A stretch of DNA of 64,000 nt from JAPLJM01 sp963708515 (GTDB taxonomy: Bacteria; Desulfobacterota; Syntrophia; Syntrophales; Fen-1087), in contig CAVPSX010000021.1 of NCBI GenBank assembly GCA_963708515.1, forward strand, positions 248,001-312,000. Direction: 5' to 3'. Shown here one piece after another: positions 43,697 to 53,087 of the stretch. The notes beneath the pieces were generated by a model. The model had not been told where the DNA came from, did no database searches, and saw only the letters and a program-made list of their open reading frames with translations. Position numbers and translations under genes: made by a program. Every line of letters begins with the position of its first letter. Within the stretch, counting starts at the first letter, position 1.

Positions 43697-45457
43697 ATGC
43701 AAAAATCCCCTATGAAACCTTTTGTAAATAAAATCCGTGTCGCCGCGACGATCTCTGCAGCGTTTTTCATCTTCCTGCGGCCCGCGATGGGAATGGCGGA
43801 TACGGTCACGAACGCCCTCAGCGAACAGATGCAAAGGCGATTTGAGGCAGCGGTGGAAAGTCCGTTAATTCTTCGTGAAGGCGTAACCGCTCATGCACCG
43901 GGCGTTCTTCAGGAGATTTACTCGGCGCGATCGTTTCGTCCGGCCTGGATCAACAGTCAGGGACCCCTTGCACCCGCGGAAGCGCTTATGAATGCCATCG
44001 GCCAGGCCGGGCAGGATGGTCTGAAGCCGGAGGAATACCATCTCGCTGCAATGACCGCGCTGGTCTCAGCGTGGCGCACCAGCAGGGAACACAATCTCCC
44101 GTTTCCAATCGCCAGGCAGATCGACCTCGAGTTGCTGCTGACCGATGCCCTGGTCGCTTTTGGTTTTCATCTGCTCAACGGCCGGGTCGATCCCGAACGA
44201 TTTTTCCCCGACTGGTTTTCCTATCAGAAGGATGTCTCTCTGCCCGATGTGATTGAAAATGTCATGAACAACGGTCATGTCGAAGCCGGTCTCCGGCGTC
44301 TGACGCCGCAGGAGCCTCTCTACCGGGGGCTCAAACAAGCGCTTGCGGTTTATACGAACATCGCTAAGAAAGGCGGCTGGCCTGAGCTTCCGCAATCCCG
44401 CAATCTGAGGAATAAAGCGGACCACCGGCGTTATTCATTGTTGTTGAAACAGCGGTTGCTGCTGACGGGCGATCTGCCCCCGGCAGAATCGTCCGGCCGC
44501 AATGAAGATGAAAACGTGAAAAAAGCGCTGCGCCGATTTCAAAAAAGACATGGAATCAAAGCCGATGGAACGATCAGTCCGGCAGCCCTGAAAGCTTTGA
44601 ATGTCCCCGTGGAAGACCGCATCCGGCAGATGACGCTGAACATGGAACGGCTCCGGTGGCTTCCGGAGGACGTCGGCAATCGTTATATTCTTGTGAACAT
44701 TGCAGATTTTGAGCTGATTGTGTCCGAAGACAGCCGCATCGTCATGGAGATGCCCATCGTGGTCGGAAAGCAGAATCAGCGAACGTCCGTTTTCAGCGGG
44801 AAAATGACCTACCTCGAGCTGAATCCCTACTGGAACATTCCGAAAGCGATCGCAGAGAAAGAAATATTGCCCCAGGTGCAGAAAGACCCGGCCTATCTGA
44901 CGAAAAAGAAAATAAGGGTCATCGAATACCGCCGGGATCAGGACAAGGAAATCGACCCCGCAACCATCGACTGGTCAAAGATCCGTCCGGATAAACTGAG
45001 ATACAGTTTCCGGCAGGATTACGGCCCGGGCAATGCCCTGGGCCGGATAAAATTCATGTTTCCCAATAAATTCGACATCTATCTGCATGACACCCCGGAG
45101 CGCCACCTCTTCAAAAGGAGCCGGCGGACCTTCAGTCACGGCTGCATCCGGATCGCCAGACCGATTGACCTGGCCGAATATCTCCTGAAAAATGAAAACG
45201 GCTGGGATCGAAGGAAGATTCTGGCGGAAATCGGCAACGGAAAAAGACAGATTCTGAAACTATCGCACCCGATTGATATTCACATTCTCTATCTGACAGC
45301 CTGGACAGACCTTCACGGCATTGTTCAGCTCCGCAACGATGTCTATGAAGGGGACGAAACCCTGCTGCGCACCCTGAGCGAAAAACCCCGCACCCTTTAT
45401 CCGGACGACATCAGAAAGCCGAAAGAGATTCCCAATCCTTACGGAGAGCGTTTCTGA
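43697..45457 (+). CDS. YcbB-type L,D-transpeptidase
   Basis: About 586 residues from ATG 43697. A signal-anchor (IRVAATISAAFFIFL) is followed by an N-terminal domain (FEAAVESPLILREG, FRPAWINSQGPLAP), a peptidoglycan-binding domain (NEDENVKKALRRFQKRHGI) and a YkuD catalytic domain. The active site is in HDTPERHLFKRSRRTFSHGC with IRIARP. The layout and length match E. coli YcbB/LdtD, which makes 3-3 cross-links. A codon further on, ATG 43712, is another possible start. Confidence 0.92.
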   Translation: MQKSPMKPFVNKIRVAATISAAFFIFLRPAMGMADTVTNALSEQMQRRFEAAVESPLILREGVTAHAPGVLQEIYSARSFRPAWINSQGPLAPAEALMNAIGQAGQDGLKPEEYHLAAMTALVSAWRTSREHNLPFPIARQIDLELLLTDALVAFGFHLLNGRVDPERFFPDWFSYQKDVSLPDVIENVMNNGHVEAGLRRLTPQEPLYRGLKQALAVYTNIAKKGGWPELPQSRNLRNKADHRRYSLLLKQRLLLTGDLPPAESSGRNEDENVKKALRRFQKRHGIKADGTISPAALKALNVPVEDRIRQMTLNMERLRWLPEDVGNRYILVNIADFELIVSEDSRIVMEMPIVVGKQNQRTSVFSGKMTYLELNPYWNIPKAIAEKEILPQVQKDPAYLTKKKIRVIEYRRDQDKEIDPATIDWSKIRPDKLRYSFRQDYGPGNALGRIKFMFPNKFDIYLHDTPERHLFKRSRRTFSHGCIRIARPIDLAEYLLKNENGWDRRKILAEIGNGKRQILKLSHPIDIHILYLTAWTDLHGIVQLRNDVYEGDETLLRTLSEKPRTLYPDDIRKPKEIPNPYGERF

Positions 45458-45583
45458 ATGAAACTGCCGGATAAGCATCTTTTATTCCATTTAGTTAATA
45501 CCAATAGTTATGAAAATGCATCCACTCGGATCGCGGGAGGGGATGGATCCGGTTGTGAAAAAAATTGAAAATTGAAAAAATGC

Positions 45584-45611
45584 TTGTCGAGCGCGCCTGT
45601 TGTTATATAAT
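45584..45611 (+). promoter_or_regulatory. Probable sigma-70-type promoter of the lipoprotein gene at 45692
   Basis: TTGTCG (45584-45589), 16-bp spacer, perfect TATAAT (45606-45611). The leader would be about 75 bases. Confidence 0.65.
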
Positions 45612-45691
45612 GCACTTGCAAACAGGGAGCCTGGGTTGCAGCGAGGCTCTTTTTAAACGATCTCTACGAAAGATATGGAAGGAGGGGGATT

Positions 45692-46183
45692 ATGCAAAAG
45701 TCAGCTTCATTATTTATCATCATGTTTGTCATGGTGTTTTCTTTATGGGGTTGCGCCGGCTTTTTCAAGGGGTCCGGCACCATCCGTCCGGATCGATCCG
45801 TAACCAAAGCATTTGAAACTTTTCAGATAAATCCGAATTACAATTATTATTACACCGGCTCCGACGTATATCCCATTGCGCTGATCGGGCTTGATAAAAA
45901 ATTCAAGATTGAGCCGGATCTCTGGAAAAAATTAGAGCCCGTACCCAAAGACTTCAAAGACATGATTTCACAGATGCAGTCCAAAGCCTTGAGAATGGGC
46001 CAGATTCAGCACGGCTTTTCCATTCTCGATGACCAGGGGCGACCGATCGGGGTCTGGTATTCCATACTCCTCGCAGCAACGTCGTCATTGACGGTGAAAG
46101 ACGACGGGACCGTGGTGATTTATCAGCCGTCGTTGACTACTTACGAGAAATTTGATGGGGATAATAGGGGTAGCTCGCGCTGA
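45692..46183 (+). CDS. Lipoprotein of unknown function
   Basis: 163 residues. Lipoprotein signal FIIMFVMVFSLWGCAG with lipobox LWGC. The mature domain (FQINPNYNYYYTGSDVYP, KIEPDLWKKLEPVPKDFKD, GFSILDDQGRPIGVWYSIL) is alpha/beta and ends in a low-complexity tail. Similar proteins are scattered among deltaproteobacteria without known role. AAGGAGGGGG precedes the ATG, and a perfect -10 box lies upstream, so it may be well expressed. Confidence 0.8.
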   Translation: MQKSASLFIIMFVMVFSLWGCAGFFKGSGTIRPDRSVTKAFETFQINPNYNYYYTGSDVYPIALIGLDKKFKIEPDLWKKLEPVPKDFKDMISQMQSKALRMGQIQHGFSILDDQGRPIGVWYSILLAATSSLTVKDDGTVVIYQPSLTTYEKFDGDNRGSSR

Positions 46184-46252
46184 TCATCCCTGCATACGGG
46201 CGGACTTGATGCCCGCCCTGCATCAAAAAAATGAGGAGATGAAGCGTCCTTT

Positions 46253-48886
46253 CTAAATGATCTGTTCAAGCTTCTCCAGCGCCTGCTGCAGATTTTCCGG
46301 TTTCGTTCCCCCGGCCTGGGCCATGTCGGGCCTGCCGCCGCCGCTGCCGCCGACGATCGGGGCGATTTCCTTGATGATATTGCCGGCGTGATACTTCTTT
46401 GTCAGATCCTTCGTGACCAGGCATAGCAGCATCGCCTTGTCGCCGGCACGGCTTCCGATCAGAATGATCCCCGACTGGATCCTGTCACGCAGTTTGTCTC
46501 CCACATCCCTGAGCGTCTTGATATCATCCGTGTCCACCGATACCGCCAGCACACGTACCCCATTTATTTCCTTGATCTTTTCATATAGCTGAGACAGGTC
46601 CTTTGACGCCAGTCTCGCCTTCAGGGCCTCGATTTCCTTTTCCAGGTCGCGCTGGTGTTTCTGCATTTTCTCAAGCCGGTCGGAGACTTCCATGGGACTG
46701 ACCTTCAGCATGGAAGCGGCTTTCCTGAGCTCCGATTCGACAGCCTTGACATATTTGAGGGCTTCCTGTCCCGTGACCGCTTCAATCCGGCGGACCCCGG
46801 CCGCAACGGAGGATTCGCCGATCACCTTGAGCAGGCCGATATCACCGGTCTTGTTCACGTGGGTCCCGCCGCAGAGTTCCATGCTGAAATCGCCCATTTT
46901 GACGACCCGGACGCTTTCCCCGTATTTTTCATCAAAAACGGCGCAGGCGCCCGTTTTCATGGCCTCTTCCCGGGCCAGTACACGCGTATCAACCTCGGCG
47001 TTCCGGCGGATATATTCGTTGGCGATGGTTTCGATCGCGTCCATTTCGGACGCTTCGATGCGCGAAAAATGGGTAAAGTCAAAGCGGAGCCGCTCGGGAT
47101 TGACAAAAGAACCGGACTGCTTGACATGATCCCCGAGGGTTTTGCGCAAGGCCGCGTTGAGGACGTGGGTCCCGGAGTGGTGGGCTTCGATCGCCTGACG
47201 GACATCGCGGTCCACCTTCAGCTCCACCGGATCGCCGACCTTGAGGACGCCCTGCTTCAATTTGCCGATATGGGTGATCAGGTTGTCCAGGGGCCACTGC
47301 GTCTCCCAGACTTCGAAACGGAATCCGTCCCCTTCAATCACGCCCGTATCGCCCACCTGTCCGCCCTTTTCCCCGTAGAAGGGCGTTTGTTCCACGATGA
47401 TCTCCGCATTCTCGCCTTCCTGAAGGCCCTCCACTTCCTTGTCCTTCTTGAGAATCGCTGTAATGCGGGATGCGGATTCAGTCACGCCGCGATATCCGAT
47501 AAATTCCGTGGAAATCCCCCCGGCCGCCAGTTTCAGATAACTGTCGGCGACGGCCTGCCCGCCGCTTCCCTTCCAGGATTCCCGGGCCCGTTCGCGCTGG
47601 GCTTCCATGGCCTTTTCAAAGCCATCATGATCGAGCGTCAATCCGTCTTTTTTGACGATGTCCGCCGTCAGGTCCACCGGAAAGCCGAAGGTGTCGTACA
47701 GTTTGAAGACGACCTCGCCCGGAACGACCGTCAGGCCTGTTTTTTTCAGGGTCGACACTTCTTCGCTCAGGATTTTCAGGCCTGAATCGAGGGTTTCGAT
47801 AAAGCGCTGCTCCTCGTTGACGACGACCTTCCGGATGAAGGATTCCTTATCGATCAGGTCCGGGTAGGCGTCTTTCATGATTCCAACGACCACGGAAACC
47901 ACTTCATTCAGGAAAGGCTTGTCGAGTCCCAGCAGCTTGCCGTGACGGGCCGCCCGGCGCAGGATCCGCCTTAAGACGTAGCCGCGGCCCTCGTTGCTGG
48001 GCAGGCAGCCGTCGCCGATCAGAAAGGTCACGGCCCGGCTGTGGTCGGCAATGACCCGGATGGAAACATCGCTGTCGGGACTCACCCCGTAGGTTTTCCC
48101 GCTGATTCTTTCCATGAACCGGATGATCGGCATGAACAGGTCGCTGTCGTAGTTGCTGCGGACGCCCTGGATGACGGCCGTCAGTCTTTCCAGACCCATG
48201 CCGGTATCGATGTTGGGTTTCGGGAGCGGGTTGAAGTTGCCGTCCTTGTCGCGGTCAAACTGCGTGAACACATGATTCCAGAGTTCGAGGTGGCGGTCGC
48301 AATCGCACTGGACGCTGCATTCGGATCGCCCGCAGCCGACGTCGGGTCCCTGGTCGTAGAGAATCTCCGAGCAGGGGCCGCAGGGGCCGGTCTCGCCCAT
48401 CATCCAGAAATTGCTGTCCATGCCCATGCGCACGATGCGCTCCGCCGGGACGCCCATCGTCTTGTTCCAGATTTCGAAGGCTTCATCGTCATCCTGATAG
48501 ATCGTGATCCATAACTTCTCTTTGGGAAGGCCCATTTTATCGGTCAAAAATTCCCATCCCCACGAGATGGATTCTTTTTTGAAATAGTCTCCGAAGGAGA
48601 AGTTGCCCAGCATTTCGAAGAAGGTGTGATGACGGGCCGTGAAACCGACATTTTCCAGATCGTTGTGCTTTCCGCCGGCCCGGACGGATTTCTGGGAGCT
48701 GGCCGCCCGGGTGTACCCTTTATCCTCGAGACCGAGAAAGCAGTTTTTGAACTGCACCATGCCGGAATTGGTGAACAGGAGCGAGGGGTCGTCCTTCGGA
48801 ATGAGCCCCGAACTGGCGACAATGGTATGCCCGTGTTCTTCAAAATACTTCAGAAATTGTTCCCTAATCTGACTGCCCGTCATCAT
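46253..48886 (-). CDS. alaS: Alanyl-tRNA synthetase
   Basis: 877 residues, full length. Class II core (PSLLFTNSGMVQFKNCFLG, SQKSVRAGGKHNDLENVG, FEMLGNFSFGDYFK), editing-domain metal site (HHSGTHVLNAALR and CGGTHVNKTGDIG) and C-terminal DHHA1/C-Ala domain ending GGSGGGRPDMAQAGG. It charges tRNA-Ala and clears Ser and Gly. It overlaps recX by 23 bases, and the recA-recX-alaS order is common. Confidence 0.98.
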   Translation of the reverse strand: MMTGSQIREQFLKYFEEHGHTIVASSGLIPKDDPSLLFTNSGMVQFKNCFLGLEDKGYTRAASSQKSVRAGGKHNDLENVGFTARHHTFFEMLGNFSFGDYFKKESISWGWEFLTDKMGLPKEKLWITIYQDDDEAFEIWNKTMGVPAERIVRMGMDSNFWMMGETGPCGPCSEILYDQGPDVGCGRSECSVQCDCDRHLELWNHVFTQFDRDKDGNFNPLPKPNIDTGMGLERLTAVIQGVRSNYDSDLFMPIIRFMERISGKTYGVSPDSDVSIRVIADHSRAVTFLIGDGCLPSNEGRGYVLRRILRRAARHGKLLGLDKPFLNEVVSVVVGIMKDAYPDLIDKESFIRKVVVNEEQRFIETLDSGLKILSEEVSTLKKTGLTVVPGEVVFKLYDTFGFPVDLTADIVKKDGLTLDHDGFEKAMEAQRERARESWKGSGGQAVADSYLKLAAGGISTEFIGYRGVTESASRITAILKKDKEVEGLQEGENAEIIVEQTPFYGEKGGQVGDTGVIEGDGFRFEVWETQWPLDNLITHIGKLKQGVLKVGDPVELKVDRDVRQAIEAHHSGTHVLNAALRKTLGDHVKQSGSFVNPERLRFDFTHFSRIEASEMDAIETIANEYIRRNAEVDTRVLAREEAMKTGACAVFDEKYGESVRVVKMGDFSMELCGGTHVNKTGDIGLLKVIGESSVAAGVRRIEAVTGQEALKYVKAVESELRKAASMLKVSPMEVSDRLEKMQKHQRDLEKEIEALKARLASKDLSQLYEKIKEINGVRVLAVSVDTDDIKTLRDVGDKLRDRIQSGIILIGSRAGDKAMLLCLVTKDLTKKYHAGNIIKEIAPIVGGSGGGRPDMAQAGGTKPENLQQALEKLEQII

Positions 48887-49364
48887 CCTGATATCCCCCC
48901 TGTGCTTCTTGAATCATTTCATATATCAAACCCGGCGCAAACCCCCTGCCCAGAAGATGCTGCACCAGGCTGCGCTTTTCCCGTCCATCCTGTTTCTGAA
49001 GTCCGGCCCCTTTCAACTTTTTTCGGATGAGTTGACGGATCGCCTCTTTCTCCGGCGCCTCCTGCCGGATTTCCGCAAGAACCCGCTCGCATGTTGCCCT
49101 GTCGACGCCCTTCTCCCGCAGGCTGATTTCAATGCGCCGGTTGCCCGACAGCTTGTCCACAGCCATGCGACGGGCCCATTGCCGGGCAAAAGCCTCATCG
49201 TCCAGATAGCTTAACTCGTAAAGCCGCGCAATGACCCTGTCGACCGCCTGACCATCAAATTTTTTTTCCTTTAACTTTGTGCGCAACTCCCTTTCAGATC
49301 TTGCCCGAAGGGCCAGCATGCGGAAGGCCTTCTGCAGACCCTTTTCATATGCCGGATCTGACAT
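48864..49364 (-). CDS. recX: Regulatory protein RecX
   Basis: 166 residues made of three-helix RecX repeats (AFRMLALRARSERELRTKL, VIARLYELSYLDDEAFARQW, EISLREKGVDRATCERVL). RecX binds RecA filaments and restrains them. The ATG shares one base with the recA stop, and the end overlaps alaS. Its size fits the family. Confidence 0.93.
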   Translation of the reverse strand: MSDPAYEKGLQKAFRMLALRARSERELRTKLKEKKFDGQAVDRVIARLYELSYLDDEAFARQWARRMAVDKLSGNRRIEISLREKGVDRATCERVLAEIRQEAPEKEAIRQLIRKKLKGAGLQKQDGREKRSLVQHLLGRGFAPGLIYEMIQEAQGGYQDDDGQSD

Positions 49365-50389
49365 CAGGATTTCGATTCCTTCTGCTCTGCCGGGATCAGA
49401 CCCATTTTTTCGCGGACGCCCATTTCGATTTCCTTGAGAATATCCGGATTATCCTTGAGGAAATTTTTGGTGTTGTCCCGGCCCTGGCCGAGCCGCTCGC
49501 CCTTGAAGGAATACCAGGCGCCGCTCTTTTCAATGATGCTGTTATCCGCTGCCAGGTCCAGGATGTCGCCCTCTCTGGAAATCCCCTCGCCGAAAATGAT
49601 ATCGAACTCCGTTTCGCGGAAGGGGGGCGCCATCTTGTTCTTGACCACCTTGACGCGGGTCCGCATGCCGATGACATCCTGTCCCTGCTTGATGGTGTTT
49701 ACCTTGCGAATGTCCATGCGCAGGGAGGCATAGAATTTCAGGGCATTACCGCCCGTTGTTGTTTCTGGGCTGCCGAAGAAAACGCCGATTTTCATGCGGA
49801 GCTGGTTGATGAACACCACCGTGGTTTTGGAGCGGCTGATGCTTCCCGTCAACTTGCGCAGGGCCTGGGACATGAGCCTCGCCTGGAGCCCCATCTGGGC
49901 GTCTCCCATTTCACCTTCGAGCTCGGCCTTGGGGACAAGGGCCGCCACGGAGTCGACCACGAGCACATCCAGCGCGCCGCTGCGCACGAGGGTTTCGGCA
50001 ATCTCCAGCGCCTGCTCGCCTGAATCCGGCTGAGAGATGAGCAGGTCGTCCGTATTGACCCCGATCTTTCTCGCATAGGTCACGTCCAGGGCATGTTCGG
50101 CGTCGATAAAAGCGGCCAGACCTCCCTGCTTCTGGGCTTCCGCCACGATATGCAGGGCCAGCGTTGTCTTGCCGCCTGATTCGGGACCGTAAATCTCGAT
50201 TACCCGCCCCCGGGGAACGCCGCCGATGCCCAGGGCCAGATCGAGCCCCAGAGAACCGGTGGGGATGACGGGGACATCGCTGATCTTTTCGCTGCCGCCC
50301 AGCCGCATGATGGACCCTTTTCCGAACTGCCGCTCGATCTGGGTGATGGCCAGATCCACCGCCTTTGCTCTATCCATATCCGATGCCAT
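49364..50389 (-). CDS. recA: Recombinase A
   Basis: 341 residues. Walker A GPESGGKTTLALHIVAEAQ, AAFIDAEHALD, LLISQPDSGEQALEI, Walker B LDVLVVDSVAALVPK, and loops MGLQARLMSQALRKLTG and GNALKFYASLRMDIRK. It carries out homologous pairing and triggers the SOS response. AGGGAGGG precedes the ATG. Only about 36 bases separate the start from a family A repeat, which holds a good promoter (50480-50509). I see no LexA-type box here, unlike upstream of dinB. Confidence 0.98.
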   Translation of the reverse strand: MASDMDRAKAVDLAITQIERQFGKGSIMRLGGSEKISDVPVIPTGSLGLDLALGIGGVPRGRVIEIYGPESGGKTTLALHIVAEAQKQGGLAAFIDAEHALDVTYARKIGVNTDDLLISQPDSGEQALEIAETLVRSGALDVLVVDSVAALVPKAELEGEMGDAQMGLQARLMSQALRKLTGSISRSKTTVVFINQLRMKIGVFFGSPETTTGGNALKFYASLRMDIRKVNTIKQGQDVIGMRTRVKVVKNKMAPPFRETEFDIIFGEGISREGDILDLAADNSIIEKSGAWYSFKGERLGQGRDNTKNFLKDNPDILKEIEMGVREKMGLIPAEQKESKS

Positions 50390-50425
50390 AATGCCCTCCC
50401 TGCAGTTTTATTGATTCCTTAAATC

Positions 50426-50583
50426 GAGACCTTTTAAAAAATGGCTTCGCCGCGCCTCAAAATCTTTTTCGCATAAAATATTATAAGGCCTAAATATTTT
50501 TAAAATCAATAGGTTGGTCTAATTTATGGAAATGCGAAAAAGCTTTCATTCGTCGCTTGCGAACCATTTTTCAGCAGTTATGC
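50426..50583 (-). repeat. Dispersed MITE-like repeat, family A, copy upstream of recA (full length)
   Basis: Read on the minus strand it starts GCATAACTGCTGAAAAATGG and ends GCCATTTTTTAAAAGGTCTC. The centre is A/T-rich with TTGATTTTAAAAATATTTAG. Confidence 0.8.
50480..50509 (-). promoter_or_regulatory. Promoter inside the family A repeat, reading into recA
   Basis: Minus strand: TTGATT (50504-50509), 18-bp spacer, perfect TATAAT (50480-50485). It points at recA, whose ATG is about 90 bases downstream. Confidence 0.6.
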
Positions 50584-50590
50584 TTTCAAA

Positions 50591-51172
50591 TCAACCTTGG
50601 AACGGAAAATGATCCAACACCGTATATATGGCGCCTTTCGGCGTCAGCTCGCTTTTGAACAGCGTCAGGCCCGTCGCCATAAATTTTCCTGCGGATTCCG
50701 ACTTTTTCCCGGCAAGGACGCTGTTGAGTCCTTCGAGGCCCTGCGGCGATTTGATCCTCGCCAGCGTGAGATGCGCCCGGAAAGGCCTCTGTTCCCTTGC
50801 GAATCCGAATGCCTCAAGCCCCCGGTCGATGGCCTGCTGCAGGGCGATCAGTCGTTCCACCTCCCCGCCGATGCCGAGCCACAGGACGCGCGGCCGCCTG
50901 GTATCGGGGAACACACCCAGACCCTTTGCCTCCAGATTCAAGGGCCGGGCGCCTGCGGTCTGGCCGGTGATAACCTCCGATATGGCGCCGACACCGGCCG
51001 CCGCAATTGCGCCGAAAAATTTCAGCGTCAGGTGGATGCCTTCCGGCCGGACCCAGCTGAAGGCCCCCTGGATATTCCCTCTGAGCACCGTCTGGATATC
51101 GGCGATTCTGCGCAGAACCTCCGGCGGGGGGTCGAGGGCCAGGAAAGCCCGGATGGTTTCCGGATCAGGCAT
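50591..51172 (-). CDS. thpR: RNA 2',3'-cyclic phosphodiesterase (2'-5' RNA ligase family)
   Basis: 193 residues. The two HxTx catalytic motifs are visible as GIHLTLKFFG and FRAHLTLAR, with the usual RAFLALDPPPEVLRRI start and LGVFPDTRRPRVLWLGI middle. ThpR opens cyclic phosphates or reversibly joins 2'-5' RNA ends; its role in cells is unclear. Its first 145 bases overlap the cinA frame. Confidence 0.92.
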   Translation of the reverse strand: MPDPETIRAFLALDPPPEVLRRIADIQTVLRGNIQGAFSWVRPEGIHLTLKFFGAIAAAGVGAISEVITGQTAGARPLNLEAKGLGVFPDTRRPRVLWLGIGGEVERLIALQQAIDRGLEAFGFAREQRPFRAHLTLARIKSPQGLEGLNSVLAGKKSESAGKFMATGLTLFKSELTPKGAIYTVLDHFPFQG

Positions 51173-52422
51173 CTTCCCGTTCTCCCGCTCAGATAACGTC
51201 TGAGCATCATGAGCGCCGCCTGGGAGGAAATGATTTTATTGCGCCGCCTGTCCCAGCGGAAGGCATACTGACGGCAGAGGCATTCCTTTCCATCGGCCAG
51301 GGCGATATAGACCGTGCCGACGGGTTTGAGGTCCGTGCCGCCCGCCGGTCCGGCAATGCCGGTGATCGCCAGACCCAGGTCCGTGCGGGCCAGCTTTCTG
51401 ACCCCCTGGGCCATGAGCCGCGCTGTCTGTTCGCTCACCGCCCCGTGTTCCTCGATCACGTCCGCGGGAACCCCAAGAAGTTCTGTCTTCGCGGCGTTGC
51501 TGTACGTCACCACGGTGCGCTCCAGAAAGGCGGAACTGCCCGGGATATCCGTCAGGCGATCTGTCACGAGGCCGCCTGTGCACGATTCCGCCACCGCCAG
51601 CGTCCATCCCTTTTCTGTCAGCCCCCCGGCCACAAGACCTTCGAGTGTGTCGCCGTCATAGGCAAAAATATATTTCTGCAACCGGCTGACGACGCCCGCT
51701 TCCGCCGCGCTGATCCTGGCCGCCGTCTCGCCCTCTACACCGCCTGTGGCCGTCAGCACAATATGATTTTCCGGAAAGTTCGGATAGAAGCCGACGCGAA
51801 TGCCGAGACGCTCAAAATCCAGATCCGCCAGGGCCTTGTCCACCGCGGCTTCCGAGAGGCCGAAGCTCTTGATGGTCCGGACGGCCACATGTTGCACCGC
51901 TTCCGGAAATTCCCGCCGCAGGAGCGGCAGGACGCCTTCGGGCAGCATGCGCGCGATCTCCCTCGGGACGCCGGGAATGACGGCAATCAGCTTGCCCTTC
52001 TGCTTCAGGGAAAAACCGGCGGCCGTCCCCACGGGATTGGCGATGACCTCCGCGCCCTCCGGAAAGACGGCCTGCTTGGCGTTGTTTTCCGTCCAGTTCA
52101 GTCGGAATGTTTCAAAGATCTCCCGGATATGCCTGAGAACCGCCTTATCCGTATAGAGCCCCAGCCCGAACGCCCGGGCAATCGCCTCGGTCGTGATGTC
52201 GTCGGCCGTCGGCCCCAGGCCGCCGGTCACCACGACGGCATCGCTCTGGGCCAGGATAAATCCCAGCGCCTGCTTGATGGCCCGTTCCTCGTCGCCGACG
52301 GACATCATCAGCGTCACCGGCCATCCCTGCGTGCTGAAAGCGCGGGCCAGGAAGGATGAATTGGTGTCCTGCGTCCGGCCGCCGGTCAGTTCATTGCCGA
52401 TGGTCAATATGCCTATTTTCAT
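51028..52422 (-). CDS. cinA: CinA-family nicotinamide-nucleotide amidase/MoCF domain protein
   Basis: From ATG 52422 the N-terminal MoCF-like domain reads GILTIGNELTGGRTQDTNSS and VVTGGLGPTADDITTEAIA. The C-terminal amidase domain reads LAVAESCTGGLVTDRLTDIPGSSAFLERTVVTYSN in pieces and ITGIAGPAGG. CinA recycles NMN or cleaves ADP-ribose-type pyrophosphates. Normal CinA text ends near ALMMLRRYLS (about 51190). The last ~55 codons run through thpR in another frame and are not CinA-like, so one base may be extra near 51190. The true end is probably there. Confidence 0.88.
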   Translation of the reverse strand: MKIGILTIGNELTGGRTQDTNSSFLARAFSTQGWPVTLMMSVGDEERAIKQALGFILAQSDAVVVTGGLGPTADDITTEAIARAFGLGLYTDKAVLRHIREIFETFRLNWTENNAKQAVFPEGAEVIANPVGTAAGFSLKQKGKLIAVIPGVPREIARMLPEGVLPLLRREFPEAVQHVAVRTIKSFGLSEAAVDKALADLDFERLGIRVGFYPNFPENHIVLTATGGVEGETAARISAAEAGVVSRLQKYIFAYDGDTLEGLVAGGLTEKGWTLAVAESCTGGLVTDRLTDIPGSSAFLERTVVTYSNAAKTELLGVPADVIEEHGAVSEQTARLMAQGVRKLARTDLGLAITGIAGPAGGTDLKPVGTVYIALADGKECLCRQYAFRWDRRRNKIISSQAALMMLRRYLSGRTGRCLIRKPSGLSWPSTPRRRFCAESPISRRCSEGISRGPSAGSGRKAST

Positions 52423-52439
52423 AAGCGGCCTTATTTCTT

Positions 52440-52898
52440 TTATGTTCCAAAAAACGCGATCAGGCACAGCAGGACAATATTCGCGTATATCCCTGCCACG
52501 ACATCGTCAAAAACAACACCGTAGCCGGCCGGCAGCCGCTCCTCGCAGAGGCGGGCCGGAAAGGGCTTTACGATATCGAAAACCCGGAAAAGGATAAAGC
52601 CCAGCAGCACGTGCAAAAGTGTCGGGCTCACCAGAAACATGGTCCACAGAAAGCCGGCGATCTCGTCGATGACGATCTGGGATGCGTCTTTCTTATGAAA
52701 GACCTTTTCCGCTTCCTGCGATACATAAACCGCCAGGAACGTCATGGCCAGCGCCGACAGCAGGTAAAGGGGCCAGGACAAAGGGGAAAAGATCAGATAA
52801 ACGGGGATGGCGACAATCGTTCCCGCTGTTCCCGGAGCAAAGGGTGCGAAGCCGCTGCCGAAACCGGTGGCCACGACCTTGATGAATTTGTCGCCCAG
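52440..52898 (-). CDS. pgpA: Phosphatidylglycerophosphatase A
   Basis: About 152 residues. The family starts with text like DKFIKVVATGFGSGFAPFAP, GTAGT, and continues DEIAGFLWTMFLV and LFRVFDIVKPFPARLCEERLPAGYGVVFDDVVAG in pieces. Several transmembrane helices follow the usual pattern. It removes phosphate from phosphatidylglycerophosphate. No ATG, GTG or TTG lies at the expected start. CTG 52898 with GAGGTG five bases upstream fits best; TTG 52952 is the next choice. It precedes cinA by 17 bases. Confidence 0.85.
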   Translation of the reverse strand: MGDKFIKVVATGFGSGFAPFAPGTAGTIVAIPVYLIFSPLSWPLYLLSALAMTFLAVYVSQEAEKVFHKKDASQIVIDEIAGFLWTMFLVSPTLLHVLLGFILFRVFDIVKPFPARLCEERLPAGYGVVFDDVVAGIYANIVLLCLIAFFGT

Positions 52899-53027
52899 GA
52901 GACACCTCTTTTCAGACAGATAAGGCAGGCATGATCCCTTAACCCCGGCCAAACTACATAGTTTCCTTTTCCCTGTCAATGATTTTGATCGGCCGTTCCG
53001 CCGCATTGCCGGGGCCGCAGAATCTGC

Positions 53028-53056
53028 TTGACAGTAGAACATCCGTTCTATAAAGT
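53028..53056 (+). promoter_or_regulatory. dinB promoter overlapped by a LexA-type SOS box
   Basis: TTGACA (53028-53033), 17-bp spacer, TAAAGT (53051-53056). The spacer holds a 16-bp dyad TAGAACATCCGTTCTA (53035-53050), which contains GAAC-N4-GTTC, the core of the Bacillus-type LexA site. Confidence 0.7.
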
Positions 53057-53087
53057 CAACCCTAAAATTGAACAGGGCTTTATCTTA

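Noticed and set aside
50390..50600. LexA box upstream of recA
   Set aside because: No GAAC-N4-GTTC or other convincing dyad is present; the region is filled by a repeat.
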